Assembly (NCBI GenBank): GCA_037349105.1
Contig: JAYJMM010000114.1
Location: 3,525,501-3,589,500 of the forward strand
Reading direction: 5' to 3'
DNA length: 64,000 bases
From: Limnomonas spitsbergensis
Lineage: Eukaryota > Chlorophyta > Chlorophyceae > Chlamydomonadales
Positions 12,001 to 21,505 of the stretch are shown here, piece after piece; position 1 is the stretch's first letter; each line of letters opens with the position of its first letter. A model generated the notes under the pieces. The model was given only the letters and a program-made list of their open reading frames with translations, did not search any database and was not told the DNA's origin. The position numbers were made by a program, and so were the translations under genes.

Positions 12001-15000
12001 CTTTAAACCATGCAACTGGGCAGCCTAGACCTTTAAACCATGCAACTGGGCAGCCTAGACCTTTAAACCATGCAACTGGGCAGCCTAGACCTTTAAACCA
12101 TGCAACTGTGCAGCCTAGACCTTTAAACCATGCAACTGGGCAGCCTAGACCTTTAAACCATGCAACTGTGCAGCCTAGACCTTTAAACCATGCAACTGGG
12201 CAGCCTAGACCTTTAAACCATGCAACTGGGCAGCCTAGACCTTTAAACCATGCAACTGGGCAGCCTAGACCTTTAAACCATGCAACTGGGCAGCCTAGAA
12301 GCCAGAAGGGTGCAGCCATGCAGCTGGCTACACCAGTGTACCAAGCGCATGAGGGAGGGGCATCAATGAGGGAGGAGCATGCATGCGGCAGGCGCATGAG
12401 GGGGGGGCATACATGCGGCAGGTGCACGAGGGATAGGCGTGAGGCAGGGGCATGAGGGAGGGGCAGGGGCATGGGAGAAGCGCATGACTGGCATGAGGCA
12501 GATGTATGGCGGCAAAAGGCGACGGGCACAAGTGCACATTGTATGCAGGAAATCGAATATTTCATGAAACAAACTTAGGGTTCAGGGTTTACTGTTTTAC
12601 TAAATACTTAACGAAACAAAACACCTGGAACGGTATTTGTTATTAACAAATTGTTGACAGCCGCTCACCCCTCTCCATGTGCAGGATCTGTACCCCCAGC
12701 AGTACGCTGCTAACAAAGAGATCTTCAGCAGCGGGCCCTTCATGTTAGATATCATGGGAGGCTGGCGCAACCTGATCAATGACGTAAAGCACTTCCGCGC
12801 CAACATCACGGGCAGCAACGTCAGGGGTGGGTGCCCCAAATTCCAGGTTTCAGGTAGAGTTTCTTACAGTACATATAACATCAAGGATATAATAAGAAGG
12901 GAGATGTTCAGCTCGATCCTGAACCTGAACCTGAACCCTGATCGTGTCAAAGCCATGAACCAAAACCCCAAAGCCCATACCCTGCCCCCCCCCTAAAGCC
13001 CCCCCTTCCTTCCTTATGTCCAATGCCAGGCGACCGCATCTTGCGCGTCACCAACATGACTCGGTTGACGGTGGGAGACTGGGTCAACATTGCCGTGGAT
13101 GACAAGGCGCTCGAGGTCATGCAGTACATGTACGGGGACGTACCGCTACGGGTAAGGCAATACATGTGTGGGGGTGCATCGCTACGGGTATTGGTGGCAC
13201 CATGCCTCCCCCTCCCATGCATCCGTGCACCATGCCTCCCCCTCCCATGCATCCGTGCACCATGCCCCCCCCTCCCATGCATCCGTGCACCATGCCCCCC
13301 CCTCCCATGCGTCCATGCACCATGCCCCCCCCTCCCATGCATCCGTGCACCATGCCCCCCCTCCCATGCGTCTGTGCACCATGCCCCCCCTCCCATGCAT
13401 CCATTCACCATACCCACCCCCCTCCCATGCATCCGTGCTCCCCCTCCCACTTCCATGCACCCATGCAGAATCTGTCTGCCATGGCTTATGGGGACAACCA
13501 GCTTCGTCACGTTTCGAAGGTGCTTCGCATCATCAACGACACGGCGATCGAGCTCGAGCGGCCGCTGCCCTTTGACATTCGAAGCAACTTCTTCAACCCC
13601 GTGGTGCTGAGCTGGGATCCATACACACAGGAGGTGAGAGTGCTGCTGAGAGGATAGCCTGCACATCTTAGCTTTCTTGTTAAGCTATCCGGTTTAGGGT
13701 GTCTTGCACCTTTCTACGACCAACATTTGGTCCAGGGCATTGGGATCCCTACACGCAGGATGTGGTTGTGCCTTAACGACTTCTGACCGAGGAATCTGGG
13801 GGGAAGCTGGATTGCACCTGGAGAAACCTGGGGTACATTCTAACCTGAGTTATCAGGAACCTGCTTTGAGAAGCAAGGCAGATTGATCTAAGGATCTGTA
13901 ACATGAGGCATCATAAGTGATTTTGTTGTGAAGTTTGACAGTCCAGCAGAGCATAACATTTGATGCATGGGACGTGTGCCTGCAAAGCGGTGCGAGCACT
14001 GAAATAAAGTATGACAGCGAGCGAAAACCAGAAGAAACATAAGCAACCATGAGGCACTGATTGCGAAAGCCTCCCATAGAGAACCCCTGTCAACCTTGAT
14101 CCTGAACCTTGATCCTGAACCTTGATCCTTGATCCTGAACCTTGATTCTGATCCTGAACCTTTATACTGAACCCCTTTTAACCTTGATCCTGAACCTTGA
14201 TCCATAGAGAACTCCCTTTAACCTTGATTCTGAACTTTGATTTCCTGAATCAGGTGGGCGTGGAGGACTTGTCGGTTCACTTTCCTCGCAGCAACTATTT
14301 GGGCCACTTGCAAGAGGCTGGATACAACTGGCTGCGCATGGGGTGCGCATGGGGGGCGCATGGGGGGCGCATGGGGGGCGTACACAAGTTGTGCATGCAT
14401 TGAAGTCCTCGTGGTGGTGATATGAAGCCCCAACCCTGATACCCTATTATCCTGGAATGGTAATCAGCCGACCCAGGTTGTTGCAAGGTCTGTGGTGTTA
14501 CATGGCTTTTTGACTCAAGATTAGTTTTTTATGGCATTTATCGAATACAACAGCTGCCTAATTGCTCGAGTTTGAGACGCCAGACAGCACCAGCCCATGC
14601 TTCAAGGTTTCATACATCCTGGCCTTGCCCTGCACGGCGAGGCCTCTTTCTTATCTTAATTTGTTTCTATGACGGTGGAAGCTGCCAACCTGTTCTCCAC
14701 ATGCCCTCTGACACGTGCCCAACTGCCCAACCACCCTGATCTTTCCTTTCAGGAATATGGCCAACTGCTGGATCAGGAACATCCGCATCACAAACGCTGA
14801 CAACGGCATATTGGTGAGACTATTTTTTCATTTAAAAGTGCCTTGATTCTTCTGGCACGCTTCAGCTACATTTCAGCTACATCATGGTCTACGGCGGCGG
14901 GAGCCTGGTGCAACCAGCAATCTAGTGCACGCTAGAATGACTCGTTGTTCCTCAATCCTGCAAAACTGACGTGCACGCTTCCCTGTGGTCCGGTGCAGCT

Positions 15001-16968
15001 CTCCGAGTCCGAGTTCTGCACTATCCAGGATGTGATCTTTGACACCGACTTCAACAGGTGCGTGGGCCTCCACCGAAATGCGTTCACTTTAAAGCGAAGG
15101 CCTCCAGGATAGAAGACTGGGTTGGGTGTTGGCACCTGACGTTCTTTCTTGGTCATATAATTGGACCATAAAAGTGAAATTAAACAGATGTTTTGTTATT
15201 AAGACCTGCTGAAATGTGTTAAATGAGAACAAACATTTAATTGAACATGTGGAATGGAACATATGTCCAACAGGCACCTAAATGTAAATGTGTTTCCTGA
15301 ACCAGGCATAAAATCATCACCTGCTGCTTGCATCAGTGAAAATTAGCGAGCCAGACTTGAAAACTGAAAGCTGATGATGTGCACTTGACACCTGACCCCT
15401 GCCTCCATGCGTTCCCTGCCCCAGGTCTGCGTGGTACATGGCTAGGACTGAGGGCTATCAGGGTCACCACGGCCTAGGCATCAACCGGGGCCGGGACGTC
15501 ATGATGAAGAATTGGAAGGTGAGGCGGGGGTTTCAAACTAATCAGGGTTTAGAGTCTAAAAGGATTGCAAGTCTCCGATTTTTCATGATTCCTTCACTTC
15601 TTTGTGACATCATGATATTTTCCAGATCTTTTATGTCTGTTTCCTCATGGCTCAGATGGTGAACATGGCCATGGTGCATGACGCCTCCTTCTTCGTGTAC
15701 ACCACTGGGTCCGTCATGAAGAATGGCTCCGGGACCAACCTGGCGATTGACTTCCATGCCACCCCCTCAAACGGCAACCTGGTGCAGGCAAGTGAAGGCG
15801 TACAGGGGGACAGAGGGGTAAGGGGTAAGGGTTTACTAGTCAAACTCAAGGGAGAAAGAGGCGGAATATTTTGGTGGGGATCCTGTTTCGGATTCAGGGT
15901 GCTTAAATCCTGTTTAGGATTCAGGGTGTAGGACTTGGCCTAAATTGATTTTGAGAGATACAGGCGAGGCCTGCACCTTCATTTTAAGGGGAGGGGGGCG
16001 AGAATCTGAAGTGTTCATGTTCCGCACTCCTACAAGGGAAAGCTCCTGGATACCTGAGGCGCCCGACTCTGGCACAAGAAGGGGAACAATAGCTGTTGTG
16101 CAATATTCATACTGATATAATTCCTGGTCGAGTACTGCTGGAAGTTTAAACTGTATACTGTGAAAACTACAGTGGAAGGTGTGCCCCTGGTGTAGGTATT
16201 TCGAGTGACTTCGTTGTATACAAATTAACTCCAACTGTCGTGTTTCTAACCTCCACACATTCCCCACACCACTTGCTTAACCATTCCCAGGGTATGGACT
16301 GCGGGCTGTGCAACAGGCTGTACTTATGTGGCGGCAATCAAGTCAACCCACAGAGAGCAGGTGTGTGGGCAACACAATTACTTCAGTTACTATCTACATC
16401 TGTGTCTGCAATTATATCTGAATTTAAATCAGTAATGTCATCTGCAATCAAATCCCGAGTGCCGAAACTTACCAGTGCTCACTACTGCTGCACGCAGGTA
16501 TGTTCAACACTTACTGGGGCATCAAATCGACCGTTGGCGCGCCCATGTCGCCCTGCCTCCCGCCGCCCACCCTCGCTGCCGACTTCAACTTTGTCGGGCT
16601 GACGTGCTCCGCGGCGATCCCCGCATTTGTGAAGGGAACGGGGCCATACCGATGTGAGAAGCCTTGCCTCTGACCCCCCTAACCCCTTGACCTGAAGATC
16701 TTGGAGAGCGCTCCACCATAGTTCTATGATACTGGCTGAGCCGTCAGTCCCAATGGGGATGGAGAAGCGCTTGGTAGTGAGGCCGAATGAGCCTTGTCAG
16801 TGTACTGCAATTTCCATGCCAAACCTGCATCCCAACCTTAACCCTTAACCCTAAACCCTTAACCCTGCAGGGCACAAAGAGAATATCGACCCTCAACTCC
16901 TGTACCCCCAAGACCTGCACGAAGCCATGCGCCTCAAGAGGTTGGCCAGCAAGGGCTTGTATCCGTAA
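9061..16968 (+). CDS. Secreted beta-helix protein, pectate-lyase-superfamily-like, copy A
   Basis: Sixteen exons: 9061-9502, 9712-9790, 10048-10181, 10326-10396, 10766-10828, 12685-12826, 13030-13151, 13469-13633, 14254-14342, 14753-14813, 14999-15057, 15425-15518, 15656-15787, 16291-16360, 16498-16653, 16871-16968. They sum to 658 residues with every phase consistent. Residues 12-32 are a hydrophobic signal peptide or anchor; about 100-147 is an Ala/Thr/Pro-rich linker. DFGAVGNG (194-201), ADDSDA (203-208) and FIPAGTYK (223-230) match the start of the pectate-lyase-3/GH55-like right-handed beta-helix family. Catalytic residues cannot be assigned. Introns 4 and 13 begin with GC. A wall or matrix polysaccharide is the likely target, by inference from the fold and secretion. 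The start ATG is conserved in copy B, whereas the frames upstream of it are not. Confidence 0.88.
10560..10765 (+). repeat. ~65 bp x3 repeat in gene A intron 4
   Basis: Three degenerate units, each with a GACTGGTGGC-like core followed by an AGGGTTCAACCT-like block. The last unit runs up to the splice acceptor. The same repeats occur in copy B (about 25836-26000), so they predate the duplication. Confidence 0.6.
10847..12298 (+). repeat. 30-bp minisatellite, ~48 units, gene A intron 5
   Basis: Near-perfect tandem units beginning CAGCCTAGACCTTTAAACC and closing with ATGCAACTG plus one variable base (T or G) and G. The only common variation is that T/G position, giving a binary barcode along the array. 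Because the unit is 30 bp it stays open in frames on both strands, producing long false open frames. Copy B has only about one and a half diverged units at the same place (25695-25757). Confidence 0.97.
12300..12540 (+). repeat. GCATGAGGGAGGGG-type repeats, gene A intron 5
   Basis: Loose tandem units of GCATGAGGGAGGGGCA and GCATGCGGCAGG follow the 30-bp array. They have no coding character. Copy B keeps a short related stretch near 25660-25690. Confidence 0.7.
13199..13450 (+). repeat. 30-bp minisatellite, gene A intron 7
   Basis: About eight units of CCATGCCTCCCCCTCCCATG followed by CATCCGTGCA. Copy B carries a diverged array in the same intron (24650-24850). The array fills most of the 317-bp intron between exons 7 and 8. 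Confidence 0.9.
13935..14085 (+). repeat. R1 repeat inserted in gene A intron 8
   Basis: Contains TTTGATGCATGGGACGTGTG and GACAGCGAGCGAAAACCAG, the R1 signature. Intron 8 is 620 bp in copy A but only 204 bp in copy B, and B lacks this block. The insertion therefore most simply postdates the gene duplication. Confidence 0.8.
14085..14230 (+). repeat. ACCTTGATCCTGA microsatellite, gene A intron 8
   Basis: Short tandem runs of ACCTTGATCCTGA with indels lead up to the exon 9 acceptor. Copy B has only a trace (24260-24295). Confidence 0.75.
14863..14925 (-). repeat. R3 repeat fragment in gene A intron 10
   Basis: Reads TTCAGCTACATTTCAGCTAC then ATGGTCTACGGCGGCGGGAGCCT-like sequence, the reverse of an R3 tail. 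The corresponding stretch of copy B intron 10 (23520-23680) does not show it. Confidence 0.6.
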
Positions 16969-17291
16969 TTGCCTCGGGTTGTTCAACAGTGGACAGGACG
17001 GGCTTGCGTTGATGCGCTACGAGAAAGTAACGAGCGGGCGTACGTGCTGAGGAGGGTCCAGGCGGAGGCCCTTCTCCTCTGGAACTTCGACCCGCCTGGC
17101 TGAGGAGTGGGGCTGCATTGGTCAGGACCTGGCCGGGCTGGCTATTTCCTCTCTCGGAAAAACTTTATTTCTTTTATTGCCTAAAGTACGGCACGCCGAG
17201 TTTTAGCTTCAAGGATGGGCCTGCCGAATGCTGCTGAGATGCAGGGCTGATCTGACCATTCATTTGTTTTATTAACAACCATGTGGGATAG

Positions 17292-18258
17292 GATTCATTC
17301 ATTTTTAATTCATCATGCCGCATAATACTGGTCCTTATACGTGAAATTCATTATATATTCATGTGTGCAATTCATCAAGTTTTTCTATTCTGATGTTAAA
17401 AGGAGCATGGAGGTTTTCAGGCGGAGGTTATAGTTAGCATCTCAGGTCCTGTGCGTAGCAGCATGAAGGCAGGCATAAATTATTTGTTCTGCTGCTTGTT
17501 TAGTGCATTGTCAAATTCAACACCTGCACCAAAGCCAGGCTATCCTGTAGCTAGGAAACCTCTGGCTCATATTACTTTACCCAGTCTGATTTTTTCAGTG
17601 ATCAATTTCATGAGCCGTTTTCTCCCCCGGCCCATGAACAAGAAATGTGGTTGAGTACATTGAGGTCACTGAATGCTTGGATGCCCTGTTCTGTCGTTTC
17701 TGAACGGATCCTCGGCGGGTACCTGTTCCTTGTATGAATTCTCTGATGGCATGCTGGACTTTTTATTTGATTTCCATATTTCACTGAGGTCAGATATGGA
17801 TCAATCCTTGCACCTTAATTAGCCCGTTGAAACAACTGTCGAATTTGATAACCGGCATTTTGTTTGGACTTCACAAAGTATGACGCTGGCAGCCCAACCC
17901 TAGAAACCCTGATATACATACACAGAAAATAGCTCGGGGGCGCGTGATTCAGTGCCCAAACGGGGTTACGGGCATCCGTCCCCTGCATCAATTAGCTTTA
18001 GTATACCATAAAATCGAAAAGGCGCTGGAGAGGCCAAAAGCAAATGCGGAGGGTTGCAACTGAGGCACGATGGAGTGTTCCCAAGATGCAGCATGGCCTC
18101 ATAATGACTTCACTGAATTCGGTTGACAACACGTTTCGTCTTCCTTTCCTCTAGTCTGGCAGTCACTCAGGTATCACAGTTCAACCGTTTGATTACATTA
18201 ACAACTGAGCTCCCTCGGGGCTTCATAACTCATAGGGTGGCATAGCACCTGCCAGACA
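17292..18258. other. Spacer, left part, no gene seen
   Basis: AT-richer, non-coding DNA between the left arm and the heptamer array. A block at 17870-17960 (CCCAACCCTAGAAACCCTGA then ACACAGAAAATAGC) resembles 29175-29255 beside the second LINE. Nothing else is recognisable. Confidence 0.5.
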
Positions 18259-19134
18259 TGTGACCTGTGACCTGTGACCTGTGACCTGTGACCTGTGACC
18301 TGTGACCTGTGACCTGTGACCTGTGACCTGTGACCTGTGACCTGTGACCTGTGACCTGTGACCTGTGACCTGTGACCTGTGACCTGTGACCTGTGACCTG
18401 TGACCTGTGACCTGTGACCTGTGACCTGTGACCTGTGACCTGTGACCTGTGACCTGTGACCTGTGACCTGTGACCTGTGACCTGTGACCTGTGACCTGTG
18501 ACCTGTGACCTGTGACCTGTGACCTGTGACCTGTGACCTGTGACCTGTGACCTGTGACCTGTGACCTGTGACCTGTGACCTGTGACCTGTGACCTGTGAC
18601 CTGTGACCTGTGACCTGTGACCTGTGACCTGTGACCTGTGACCTGTGACCTGTGACCTGTGACCTGTGACCTGTGACCTGTGACCTGTGACCTGTGACCT
18701 GTGACCTGTGACCTGTGACCTGTGACCTGTGACCTGTGACCTGTGACCTGTGACCTGTGACCTGTGACCTGTGACCTGTGACCTGTGACCTGTGACCTGT
18801 GACCTGTGACCCGTGACCTGTGACCTGTGACCTGTGACCTGTGACCTGTGACCCGTGACCTGTGACCTGTGACCTGTGACCTGTGACCTGTGACCTGTGA
18901 CCTGTGACCTGTGACCTGTGACCTGTGACCTGTGACCTGTGACCTGTGACCTGTGACCTGTGACCTGTGACCTGTGACCTGTGACCTGTGACCTGTGACC
19001 TGTGACCTGTGACCTGTGACCTGTGACCTGTGACCTGTGACCTGTGACCTGTGACCTGTGACATGTGACCTGTGACCTGTGACCTGTGACCTGTGACCTG
19101 TGACCTGTGACCTGTGACCTGTGACCTGTGACCT
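18259..19134 (+). repeat. TGTGACC heptamer array, ~125 units
   Basis: An almost pure 7-bp tandem repeat of about 876 bp. The few variants seen are CCGTGACC twice (near 18810 and 18852) and one ACATGTGACC near 19062. It lies close to the geometric centre (about 19236) of the inverted duplication. It is not a known algal telomere unit (TTTTAGGG, TTTAGGG, TTAGGG). The minus-strand open frame through it is an artefact of 3 x 7 = 21 bp. Confidence 0.97.
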
Positions 19135-19305
19135 GTTTCCCAGTTTGAAATTAAGTGAGCCAGATCAGGTCGATCTCAGAGATTCGGTTCGTGGATGGAT
19201 CTCACGAATCTGGCTGAGCTGAAATTTGAAATTCTGGGATTTTGAATTCGGTTTACCCTTGCTCTCATCAATCAAAGGCTGCCTCAACAAGAGGCTATCA
19301 CCTTT

Positions 19306-19371
19306 CACAGTTGGGCGCCCACGCGGCCGAGCCTTTTTGAGCAGGGCCAAGAGGTGTAATGTCATTGACCT
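19306..19371 (+). repeat. R2 repeat copy
   Basis: CAGTTGGGCGCCCACGCGGC, then GAGCCTTTTTGAGCAGGGCC and AAGAGGTGTAATGTCATTGA. It is the same block order as 39825-39890 and 41440-41480. Confidence 0.8.
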
Positions 19372-19904
19372 TTCACAAACACAAATTACAAGTCGTCTGT
19401 CTAATCGTCATGAAGCCTGGCATATAACAACGGAGCTTTTTGACAGGTGCAGAGTTTCTCATACATTTGAATTATAGAGCATGTTCTTGCAGACCACGGA
19501 AGCAAATCGTTAACCCAATAGGGTAATATATCTCAGAAATGAGGTTGTTTTCTGGAACGGTATCTCCCTTGGTAGACAGCCTCTGGAATACAGAGAGGCT
19601 GCGCCCAAACCTCTCAGACATCCATATATCGTTTTTGTTGATATTTGTTTGCTACTGCCAGAGGCGGGACATTTCGTGAGGATCTGGAAGTGTGCCGTCT
19701 CAAATTTGAAATATTGAATGATCACAGCCCACACAAGGACCACGCAGATATTGCAACCCTAGGCTGCCTAGGCTGCCTAGGCTAGGCAACCCCACGAGGT
19801 GAGCAGATATTTCAAAATTTGAATACAAGCACTTCCCGTGTGATGAACTGATGATGCCTTCTTTCTTCTTCGGCCTTTTATTTTTGTGGTGTGCCCTCTG
19901 TTTC

Positions 19905-20030
19905 CTTCAGTTCCCTGTTCCTCCCAATTAATAGTGGGGCGCCCAAGTTTGATTTTTTTTGATTTTTACATGTATCGTATCGGCGCCCCATTGTGGTTGG
20001 GAGGAAAAGGAAACTAAAGGACCGAGCCTT
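19905..20030. repeat. Foldback (MITE-like) element
   Basis: Left arm GTTTCCTTCAGTTCCCTGTT followed by CCTCCCAATTAATAGTGGGG and CGCC. The right arm, read as complement, has TTAGTTTCCTTTTCCTCCCA then ACCACAATGGGGCGCC. The arms are about 42 bp with a ~40 bp AT-rich loop. No transposase is present. Confidence 0.7.
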
Positions 20031-20194
20031 GTGAGCTTATGATGCCGGCCAGCGATTCTAGAGCATGCTGCAGTGGTCACGGAAAAGACAGTCCAGAATT
20101 AGCGAGTCTCACGCAGATGGCACTGCACTGCGATGGCACCCCGGAAGTCAATCGAGTAGAGGGTTTGGAACCCCAACTCTGCATGTAGTTCGAC

Positions 20195-20415
20195 CTACTT
20201 ATTTTGCACCCACGTCATGTTTTATGGCTGGGGCTAATCTTCTGCCCTACGGGGTTCATTCCCACGCTACTGCTCGGTGGCTGTGTGTTGGTTGCTTGCC
20301 TAGGGGGGTCACTGATTTTCGCTCGCTGTCCTAGCTTATTTAGTGCATGTACCGGTTTATGGGCACAAGTCTCATGCATCAAATATGATGACCCGCTGGA
20401 CTGCAAAAACTTCAC
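20195..20415 (-). repeat. R1 repeat copy, inverted
   Basis: Reverse-complement copy of R1: CACCCACGTCATGTTTTATG at the left end, GGTCACTGATTTTCGCTCGC in the middle, and TCATGCATCAAATATGATG toward the right. It is full length relative to 4816-5012. Confidence 0.8.
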
Positions 20416-21505
20416 AGAGCTTCACAGTTCGGCCGCCGGCAACGTGGCCTGTGCACCACCATGCAAATGTTTTGGCTAGCGATCGGGAATCCTCGTATCA
20501 TCAGGCTAAACAGTAAATACCTGGCTGCCCCATCACTAGCCATAGCCTCCACCCGTCACCAGAGCGCTCCAGACATCAATTACATCTGCCAGGCTGTAAA
20601 AGTGAGTGAGTGATATCTCTGTCCCTAAAGTCCGAAGGCTTGCTTTCAAATTAGGGAAAGATACAGCCCGGCAGAGCTAGTTAATTCATGCGACATGATC
20701 CCACGAATCGGTTTGGGCACTGGCTCAAAGCACGGCAGCTGGCACAGCTGGAGAAACCGAGCTGCAAGGATTGCTGAATTTATTACATCCGTGAAATGTG
20801 AAGACATAAAGAAAAGCGCAATTCCAGCGCAGAGATTTCTTGCACTGGACAGCAGGCGCCAAGAAACCGGTTCCGTCGAAATAGGACATAACGAGGTTTC
20901 AAACAATTTACGGTATTACGTTCAGTGACCACACAAATATATAAAACAATTATTTTAGTGAGACTAGGGTAAACAACTGTTCATTATTTAATTGATCACT
21001 AAAACAAATTAGGACGGATATAGCAAGATGGCCCAGTGGCTCCCTGCCTACAAGTAAGCTGCCTACGGTGCAAGTTTTGAATTCGACAATGCATTAGACA
21101 AGCATCGGCAATACTTGACGCCTGCCTCGATGCTGCTGGGCACAGGACCAGTAAACGCCATACGGAAACTCAACCTGAAAGCCTATCCCACATGGTTGTT
21201 AATAAAACAAATGAATGGTCAGATCAGCCCTGCATCTCAGCAGCATTCGGCAGGCCCATCCTTGAAGCTAAAACTCGACGTGCCGTACTTTAGGCAATAA
21301 AAGAAAGAAAGTTTTTCCGAGAGAGGAAATAGCCAGCCCGGCCAGGTCCTGACCTCTGCAGCCCCACTCCTCAGCCAGGCGGGTCGAAGTTCCAGAGGAG
21401 AAGGGCCTCCGCCTGGACCCTCCTCAGCACGTACGCCCGCTCGTTACTTTCTCGTAGCGCATCAACGCAAGCCCGTCCTGTCCACTGTTGAACAAACCGA
21501 GGCAA

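Larger units (their letters stand above)
8570..17291 (+). repeat. Left arm of large inverted duplication
   Basis: This segment is the inverted counterpart of 21182-28210. Matching starts near the motif GGCTGTAGCGAGAC (8580; counterpart near 28195) and continues through the whole gene A. It ends beyond its stop at GACCATTCATTTGTTTTATTAACAACCATGTGGGATA-like sequence around 17255-17291 (counterpart 21182-21220). Exons are nearly identical. Introns align but differ by repeats and insertions, so the left arm is about 1.7 kb longer. Confidence 0.9.
19135..21181. other. Spacer, right part, repeats only
   Basis: No gene is supported. The stretch holds an R2 copy (19306-19371), a CCTAGGCTG micro-run near 19760-19790, a foldback element (19905-20030) and an inverted R1 copy (20195-20415), followed by AT-rich unique sequence. 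Confidence 0.55.

Noticed and set aside
10847..12298. CRISPR-like array
   Set aside because: The units are contiguous with no unique spacers, and the context is a eukaryotic intron.
10721..12565. Long open frames on both strands through 10.8-12.5 kb (QPRPLNHAT and KGLGCPVAWF repeats)
   Set aside because: They are produced by the 30-bp minisatellite, whose unit is a multiple of three. The array sits inside intron 5 of gene A and is nearly absent in copy B.
18198..19064. 288-codon minus-strand frame of SQVTGHR repeats
   Set aside because: Three heptamers make 21 bp, so one frame stays open by chance. No start context, splice structure or conservation supports it.
18259..19134. Telomeric array
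   Set aside because: TGTGACC is not a known telomere unit of green algae, and the array is internal between gene copies.
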